Translations under genes and position numbers: made by a program
NCBI RefSeq assembly: GCF_003573695.1
Contig: NC_039358.1
Span: 156,230,920-156,294,919 of the forward strand
Direction: 5' to 3'
DNA: 64,000 bases
Source: Papaver somniferum
Taxonomy: Eukaryota > Streptophyta > Magnoliopsida > Ranunculales > Papaveraceae
The notes under the pieces: generated by a model
What the model saw: the letters and a program-made list of their open reading frames with translations, nothing else
Database searches by the model: none
Told to the model about the DNA's origin: nothing
In this document: positions 56,816 through 64,000 of the stretch, in pieces
Layout: each line of letters begins with the position of its first letter
Numbering within the stretch: the stretch's first letter is position 1

Positions 56816-59800
56816 ATGAGACTCCCGAAGAAGCCGACGCGTAAGGGTCCGAGGATATCTTCGTCAACTGATCCACCTCCGCGGATGGATCATCCTGATG
56901 CTACGCCATCCCCTCCCCCTGAGGACCCTGAGATACCTACTGTGACTGAGGTGGATATGGTTGCTGAGGATGTTGTGGACCCTGAGGTTGAAAAAATTGT
57001 TGTTGAAGACCTTCCACCTCCTCCTCCTCCTCCTCCTCCTCCTCCTCCTTATTATGAGCTTCAGAGGCTTCAATTACGTGACAAGGATAGCTTCGCTCGT
57101 CTATCCATTGCTGAGATCACCAAGTCTTTTCGTCTCCATAATTCGAGATTTCCTTCATCAATGGTATTGATGTTCTCACAGAGTCTCGTATCCGGGATTT
57201 TCCCTATGATGAGAATAACCTCCTGATCAGTGTTGTCTATTTGGTCGCAGGTATGCTCCTTCCTTTGTTTAGCCGAAAGGATTCTTTCTACTATGATGTT
57301 TTGTCTACGAGGGACGACCTGGTGGACAAGACTCAGGTCCGAGGAGTTATGCAGTATACTGGTAACTTCTGGCGTGCCCTTCGTGAGAGCTGGTACCGTA
57401 GCAAGGGTAAAACATCTTTGGAGTCTTATGATCCCTTTGCTGAGGGGAGGTCTAAGCGAGAGGATTATACCCCCGCCAACTTCAATGCTACGTATGCTGA
57501 TGCTATTCAGAAGAGTAATCTTCTTTCTTGGAGTGTTGGCCCTCGTCGTATCCATGTTACTACTAAGAAAATCATGGAGGATAATAGTCTTCGTATGTTG
57601 GAGGAGATCGATAAGACTGGTTTGACTGTTATTCCTTATTATTCTAGACTACCTTTGTCGAAGTCTGATCGCATCCGCCTTGACCATGATGATCGCTGGG
57701 CTCGTACTCCTCTTCGTGTGGTAGGTCCTTGGGCCTATGGTTTTACTACTGCTGATCCCCTCTTTCCCCGCACAACTTTTTATTTTCCTAAGAAGTACGA
57801 TGGATATCAGCCTTGGGTTTTCAACCCTGCTGCTTCTCACGAGGTAACCTTCGTTTTTCGTTGAAGGTTCTTTGATTCGAATGTCTTTGCTTTAATATTT
57901 TTGTTTGATATTCTGATGGCTTTCTTTTGCAGCCTGCTTCTGCTTCGTCTGCTGGGACTGCTCGGGGCTCTGCTGGTAATTATGTGGCTACCAGGACCAG
58001 GAAGAGGAAAGCTTCGGTTGAAACAACTACACCAACACCTGCCGAGGTAAGGATCATTATCATACCTTTGTGTTTGTAGGTTCCTTAGTATCTTGCCCCT
58101 GATCCTTAGCTGACTCATGTGTTCTTTTAAAGTCTTCCAAGAAAAAGGGTAAGCTGAAGACTGTTATTGATCTTGAGGCTTTGGATGAGGATCCCAAGGA
58201 TGTTGGAGAGGTTCCGGATGATGAAGACATGGAGGATATCGAGGATACTGGCTTCAGCCCCCATTTGGATGACATTGAGGAGGATTTTTCCAAAGATATC
58301 CCCAGTCATGCCCGAGCTGTCTCAGTCGAGGGTGTGAATCTTCTTGCTGGTACTGGTGCTCAGTTGGTCGAGCTTGTTAGTGCTCAAGCTCTATCTCCTA
58401 CTTTGTCTTTGAATATGCCTTCGTTTTCTGCCCCTGGCTGAGCATTGCCTGCTGTGTTGGCTGCTGCCGGAGCTGTTGTCGTGGCTTCCAAGAGTCTTAC
58501 TTCATCTCCTGCTACCTCACTTCAGTCAAGTGGTTCGTTTGCTAAGGTGGTTACCCCAACGGTCAGGGTTAGCAGTTCAGATTCTCAGCCGAAGAGGAAG
58601 GTTGCGATTTCGCTTCCTAGCTTCTCCTTCAATGCTACGCCAACCTCGTTAGGGAGTGCACAATCTGTGTCCACCGCCCATGTTAGTAGAGCTATTGTAC
58701 CTCCGCCTTCGTCACCAGACTGGGTAATCTTCCTTTTGCTGGTGACATGGATCTAGGTGGTGCTCCGGCCTTTCCTTCAGTTACTAGATCATCCACCATG
58801 CCGTCTCTTCGTCGTGGTGAGGGCTCAGCCTTCGTGCCCCTTGTTCGTTCTCAAGCGATTAAGGGAGTTGTTGTTGAGCCTAGCCAGGGTAGGTTTCCTG
58901 AGAACTTGAGCCTTGGTAGTTCTGATGATGCTATCCTCGAAGCCATCCTGCGGGACTCTAAGGGTCCCTTTTCTGTTGGGGTTGATCACCATCATCTTGG
59001 TAGTTCTTTTGAGCTGGCTTCTCAGCTGGATGTGCTATCTTCTCAGTATCATGCGGCTAAAGATTTTTTCTTTGACCCGGATTGCCTTCGCTCTAGTCAG
59101 AGCTTTGGTGAGATCCGCAGGGGTAGCATCCAGGAGATGGAGGATTTTATGGACACCTACGCCGATTTCCTCCCTCGTCTTTCAGCATTCTCAGTAAGTA
59201 ATTCCTGCGTTGCTATTTTGCTTCTTTCCTTAGTCTTTCATCTTCTCTTATACTTCTTTTTTGGCAGCTTTGTAAGCAGATCGATGTTGTCTATACCTTA
59301 TTCAAGGTTTATAGAGCTAAGTGTACTCATTTGAGTGCTCTGTTGGAACATTCTCGTCAAGAACATTCCCTCGTTGTCGCACAACAACCTTCGTCAAGTA
59401 ATGCTACTACTGTCGCTAAGATATCTTCGTTGGAGGACGATCTGAGAAAGACTCGGAGATCCTTGGAGGCTTGTTTGTTGGCTCTTGAGAGGGCCAATAA
59501 TGCTACTAAAGTTGCTGAAGACGGGCGTAAAGCTGCCGACTCTTCCTTAGCTGCTGAATCTTCTAAAGCCATAGGTTCGTTTCTTCTTTACCTTAGTTTT
59601 TTATTCGTTCTTGCTTGGCTACCTAGTTCTAAGATATCCTTCGCTTGCCAGCTGGTAGTTCTAGTGAACTTAGATGCCTCCGGGATCAAGTAGCCAAGTT
59701 AACCTATGATGTATGGTATTATCAGAAAAAATCTGATAGGATGATGAACGTAACCGTCCATAATGAGGCCCAACTTTCCCTTGAGTCTGATCATAATGCG

Positions 59801-60668
59801 GACTTAGTGAAGCAGATGACTTTGCTTCGTAAGGAGTGTGACGAAGCCCTTAATTGGAAGGAGAGTCTCATTTGAAAGAAAAAGGAGGATATTGCCTTAG
59901 CCGGGAAACGTCTCTCAGCCCAAGAAGTTATCTGCAAGAAGTATCATGCAGATTTTGAAGATTCCTTCGCTTCCTTAGCTAAGGTTACTGCAGAACGAAA
60001 CGTCATGTCTTCTGAGGTCTGTTCTCTTAAGAACAAACTTATCGAAGCTGGCTCTGTTTCTTCTTCCATGTCTCATGCGTCTTTAGTAAAAAGGTTGGAA
60101 AAGTTATAAAATGTTTACCAAGCTTTATCCTCTAAGAATACTTCGCTCCGGATTGATGTTGATGATCTTCGGACGGAACGAGATATGCTTTTGGAAGATC
60201 TCGACGCCGATGGGATGGATCTTGCTGAGGCTCAACATAGTTTATAAGAATCCCTTATCCATGCAGGAGGTAGCTTAGGGCCCTTATTTTTCCGCGGCAT
60301 CCTTCGTACCTTTACTTGCTTTGTTTCTTTACTGCTTTATACCCTTCGTTTCTGCAGGTCTCCATGAACAGCTATTGGGTGCAAATGCTAAGATTACCCG
60401 TCTTGAAGGCTAGATATCCTCGTTGGATATTTCTAGCCAATTTGATGTTGCTGCTAAGTTTAAGGCTGATGCGCTTCAGAAAGCTAACGATCAGCTCTGC
60501 GCTCAGATGATGGAGCTTCGTCAGAAGTTGGCTTCGGATCTAGAAGCTCAGGCTTCTCAGATGAAGGTGCGATTCGAGCGTTCAACCATTGATTACATTA
60601 ACAATGCCTTTGCAGAGGCCGAGCTCCAAGCCGAAGGAGTTTTCTTTCCTCGTCTTCCTTACCCTTGA
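56816..60668 (+). pseudogene. Antisense multi-exon gene of Tat element B (coiled-coil protein)
   Basis: Start ATG 56816 (MRLPKKPTRKGPR, basic), chosen because the upstream in-frame ATG at 56753 lies within the leader intron. Proposed exons: 56816-57843, 57933-58047, 58133-59193, 59268-59574, 59652-60269, 60358-60668, all GT-AG. The N-terminal part has a polyproline run from a CCT repeat (57014-57048), then SVVYLVAGMLLPLF and YQPWVF, paralleling element A's protein. An acidic linker, a Ser/Ala-rich region and a long coiled-coil C-terminus (KISSLEDDLRKTRRSLEACL, LRQKLASDLEAQ) follow. Broken by a frame change near 57150, TGA at 58439-58441, a frame change near 58720, and stops near 59872, 60108, 60245 and 60410. 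The function is unknown; such antisense ORFs are known from Tat-group elements. It converges with pol, whose stop is at 61319. Confidence 0.62.
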
Positions 60669-61318
60669 TGTGTCCTGTTTCTATTTAACTGAACTCTTTT
60701 TTGTGTTATGCCCCCAGTTGAGGGGTCTTTGTTGTCTCCTTTCCTCGAAACAATGCTTCGGTATGTTCTGAACCTTTGTCATATGTAACTTTGAAGATGT
60801 GTTAGTCGTATTTTGGTAACATTAATATGGTACCCTTAGTATTGCATGAATATATGTAGACGTGTTGTGTCTAGTTATTTGCACATTCGGGTTATCACAA
60901 GCTGCTAAGGGATTTTTAACCTTTGGTGGAACATTCATCATCCTACCCAAGTATCCTTTGTCCAGAAGGTACCGTGGTGGGGAGGGCTCCTACGTGGGAA
61001 ATAATTTTCCTGTAACCCTACGCGTTCAACGCGAAGGCTGCTTTACTTCGACAAGGTATCTCTATAGGGGATGTCTTACTTTTTCTTATTTCCTCATGAA
61101 CGGAGCTATCACTCCGAGGATCCGAGTATTGACACATGCGCAGTTGTGCCTTGCCTTGTCTCATCGTCAATTCTGACGGAGGGTGTCTATTCTAACCCAG
61201 TTTGTATTTAATCAAAATAGAATTTTTTTAGCAAAAAGTTTCTTTCATTGATTAGTAAGGGATAAAACATGGTGGGCCGTTTCCCCTTCCCTTCTTCTCC
61301 TGAGTAATAACCATTTAC
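60669..61318. other. spacer between convergent antisense gene and pol
   Basis: No gene is supported. It is a GC-richer block (about 60950-61180) placed like the 25263-25760 block in Tat element A, before an A/T-rich stretch at 61210-61260. Confidence 0.45.
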
Positions 61319-64000
61319 TTATGGATAGTACTTCTTTAGGTACATTGCGTTCCAGGGGTGTTGTAATACTTCACCTTTGAGGTTCCTTAGGTAGTATGAT
61401 CCTTTCCCGACAACGTCGTGTATGATGTAGGGCCCGTCCCATGTTGGAGCTAGTTTGCCCCACTCCTTCTTCCTCTGATATGGTGGTATCTGTCGTAGCA
61501 CGTATTCTTCGACCACGAAGCTCCTTGGGATAACCCTTTTTTTGTATTCACGTGCTAGCATTCGTTGATAGTTTACCATCTTTTGCAAAGCCACTTCTCG
61601 TCTTTCTTCGAGATCATCAAGCTTTTCCAGCATCAGGTCCGTCGTCAGGTTCTTTTCCCACGCCTCTGTTTTTGTTGTTGGCAGTATTATCTCCGTTGGG
61701 ATGACTTCTTCGACTCCGTAGGTTAGCAAAAACGGAGTTTCTCCCGTAGCTGCTCTTCTTGTAGTTCGGTAGGCCCATAGGACATTGTGTAGCTGTTCAC
61801 ACCATCTTTTCTTGTATGCCCCAACTTATTTTTTAAGTTCATCACTATTGTCTTGTTAGTTGCCTCTGCTTGTCCATTGCTCTTAGGGTATATCAGAGTG
61901 GACTTATTTTTATGAATGTTGAAAGTGTTGAACAACATGTCTATGTTCTTTCCCTCCAACTGCTTGCCATTGTCAGAGACTACGGAGGCTGGTATCCCGA
62001 ACCTGCAGATGATTTGCTTAAACAAAAATTTAAAGACGTCTGTATCTCTAATTCTTTCCAAAGCTCTTGCTTCCACCCACTTGGTGAAGTAGTCCGTAGT
62101 CACGATAAGGTATTTTCTTTTCGATGTCTCCTCTATCAAAGGTCCAACAATATCAACCCCCCATTTGGCGAACGACCATGGGCTGATAACTGAGTTGAGC
62201 TCCGTTGATGGTGTTTTAATCTTCCTTGCAAAGTGTTGGCATCTTTCGCAGCACTTAGCCACGTTCTTTGAGTCTTCGTCCATGCTTAGACAATAGTATC
62301 CTTGCATCTTGGCTTTGATCGCCAATGACCTTCTTCCACTATGGTTGCCAGCTTCTCCGCTGTGTATATCATGTAGTATTTTTATGCCTTCGGTTTGTGA
62401 GAGGCACCGCATCAGAAGTCCGATAAATGACCTTCTGTACAGTATTCCATCACGTAGGCTATACAATGCTGCCTTTGACTCAAGCTTCTTTGACATCTGC
62501 TGGTAAGGTACCTTTGTCAAGGTACTGGTGAATTGGGATTGTCCAATCATCTTCCGCTTCGTCTTTGTTGCTTTCTTCCGACATGGACTGGTCTTCGTCA
62601 ACTTCGTTATCTGGTTCTTCTACCTCTTCGTGTTCTTCCTTTTCTGATTCCTTCATCCGAGTTTGTCGGCCAAGGTTTCCTCAACACCCGAGATTGGTCC
62701 TTCTATCGAAGGTTCATATATCCTCCCAATTTGCACGGATGTGGTATTTCTGTCCCCAGCATTGATGATATGAATGCTAAGGCGTCTGCATGCCTGTTGT
62801 CTTTTCGACAGACGTGTCTGAATGTGACTTTGTTGATCTTTGATGCATCCTCCTGAGTTAATCTTAGGTAAGAAGACAGTATTGGATCCAGAGTTTGATA
62901 TTTGAGTTCTATTTGTCTAATGACCAACTGTGAGTCACTAGTTAAGCGAACATCTGATAAGCCTAGCTCTTGTACCAAGCGTAGGCCATGTATGACTGCC
63001 TCATACTGCGTGATGTTATTAGTGTATTGTTCGAATTCTAACCTGAATGCATAGATGATTCGGTCTTCAGTAGGGGTTGTTATTACAATCCCTATGCCTG
63101 CGCCTTCTCTGTTGGAGGAGCCATCTACGAATATCTCCCACCTTCGTGAATTCTGTGGTTCCAAGAGATCTTCTGGTTCCGTATTATCTTCCTCCATTCC
63201 TGGGATGTCGTCTATCTCTGCTTCGTCGTTGAGAGGTAGGTCCGCTAGGAAGTCTGCTAAGATTTGTGATTTCTCAGCTTTCCTTGTTTCGAAAATTATG
63301 TGAAACTGTTTGATCATGGTGTTCCATTTCTCCACCCTTCCAATTTTCTCCGTGTTGTCGAGGATTTGACTTATCTGAGCTTTTGTGAAGACTCGGATGG
63401 TGTGTGTATCGAAATATATCCTTAGCTTCTGTGTTGCCACTACTAAGGCGTATATGAGTTGATCCACATTGGTATAGTTACGCTCCGCTGAACTGAGTGT
63501 CTTGTTGATGTAGTGTACATGCTTTTCTCCTTTCCCCTGGTCTCGTACCAATATTGTGGTCACATTGTAGCTTGTTGCTGCTAAGTATAAGGTGAGTATC
63601 TCACCTGGCTCCGGTTTCTGCAGGATGGGTACTGATGCTAAGTACTCTTTGATCTTGTGAAAGGCTTGTTCACATTCTGTGGTCCATGTAAACCTGTTTC
63701 CTTTCCTTAGCGTATCGAAAAATTCTTTGCATTTATCCGACGACCTTGCTATGAATCTTCCCATGGAAGCTAATTAATATTCCATTTAGCTTTTATACTC
63801 CTTTTAAAGTTTGTGGAGATGGAATCTCCACTATTGCTCTGACCCTTTCGGGGCCTACTTCTATTCCTCGCTTAGTTACCAAGTATCCCAAGAATTTTCC
63901 TGAGGTTACTCCGAATGCGCATTTCTCCAGGTTCACCTTCATGTGGAAATTTCTCATGGCATCGAATATTTCCCTTAGGTTTGACATGTGGTTTTTTGCT
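61319..64000 (-). pseudogene. Tat-type pol: RT end, RNase H, second RNase H, integrase (partial, frameshifted)
   Basis: Minus strand. 63987-63793: RT thumb (VNLEKCAFGVTSGKFLGYLV). 63764-62703: RNase H with FTWTTECEQAFHKIKEYLAS and the second RNase H IFVDGSSNREGAGIG, QYEAVIHGL, TSDSQLVI, DNRHADALA, keeping its acidic residues. 62601-61723: integrase with zinc-finger HHCC (IHSGEAGNHSG...CCERCQ) and catalytic acidic residues in VDIVGP, VSDNGKQLEG and NGQAEATNK. 61729-61319: integrase C-terminus (WDGPYIIHDVVGKGSYYL...WNAMYLKKYYP). Frame changes occur at about 63780, 62700-62600 and 61730, with a stop between RT and RH, so it is inactive. The 5' part is outside the window. Confidence 0.9.

Larger units (their letters stand above)
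55320..64000 (-). mobile_element. Tat-type Ty3/gypsy element B, 5' part beyond the window
   Basis: On the minus strand: RT end, dual RNase H, integrase (64000 to 61319), spacer, antisense gene (plus strand 56816-60668), polypurine tract, 3' LTR (56076-55320). The second RNase H after the normal RH is diagnostic of the Tat lineage. Gag, protease, most of RT and the 5' LTR lie right of the window. Confidence 0.85.

Noticed and set aside
57014..57048. Arginine-rich minus-strand frame over the CCT repeat
   Set aside because: It is the complement of the polyproline codons of the antisense gene.
1..64000. Search for CRISPR arrays, rRNA genes and bacterial-type operons
   Set aside because: None seen; the content is plant nuclear DNA with introns and retrotransposons.

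Overview
This is nuclear DNA of a flowering plant, probably a eudicot. Two spliced plant genes with GT-AG introns sit in a landscape made mostly of LTR retrotransposons, many of them nested. I cannot name the species. Only two host genes are supported: an SKU5-similar (SKS) multicopper-oxidase-like gene (41241-48504, + strand, eight exons, 541 aa) and a GARP/G2-like MYB-related transcription factor gene (50136-52236, + strand, six exons, 326 aa). Both reading frames close exactly across the proposed splice sites.

Layout. 1-12332: a minus-strand Athila-like LTR retrotransposon with very long (about 2.8 kb) LTRs and no gag or pol. Its downstream LTR is split by a decayed plus-strand Ty1/copia element (1320-5468). 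12333-16256: older debris, with a 1555-bp solo LTR (13756-15310, TSD CCTCC) and a minus-strand Ty3/gypsy gag fragment. 16257-16474: a TRIM-like mini-element. 16475-34921: a plus-strand relative of the first Athila-like element. Its protease region is split by an 8.8-kb minus-strand Tat-type element (21016-29835, TSD TAGGA), which has gag and protease, no RT or integrase, and an antisense intron-bearing gene. 34922-36652: a second TRIM internal segment and TRIM LTR ends bracketing LINE ORF2 remains. 38303-38983: a non-autonomous hAT element with an 8-bp TSD.

41241-52236 is the genic island. The SKS gene carries a 4.06-kb antisense copia element inside intron 2 (42176-46234, TSD AGGAT). Downstream are a CACTA-type terminus (53291), about 2 kb of unexplained AT-rich DNA, and a second Tat-type element running off the right edge (55320-64000+) with RT, dual RNase H and integrase on the minus strand and again a multi-exon antisense gene on the plus strand.

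The most interesting pattern is that both Tat-type elements, though different in sequence, carry the same design just inside the 3' LTR: a TATA-like box, a plus-strand intron-containing gene convergent with gag-pol, a shared YQPWVF motif, basic patches and long coiled-coil tails. Second is the Athila-like element with no gag or pol, which instead encodes an acidic protein with repeated DHSPIQ-type motifs. All lineage assignments rest on motif reading, not on database searches.
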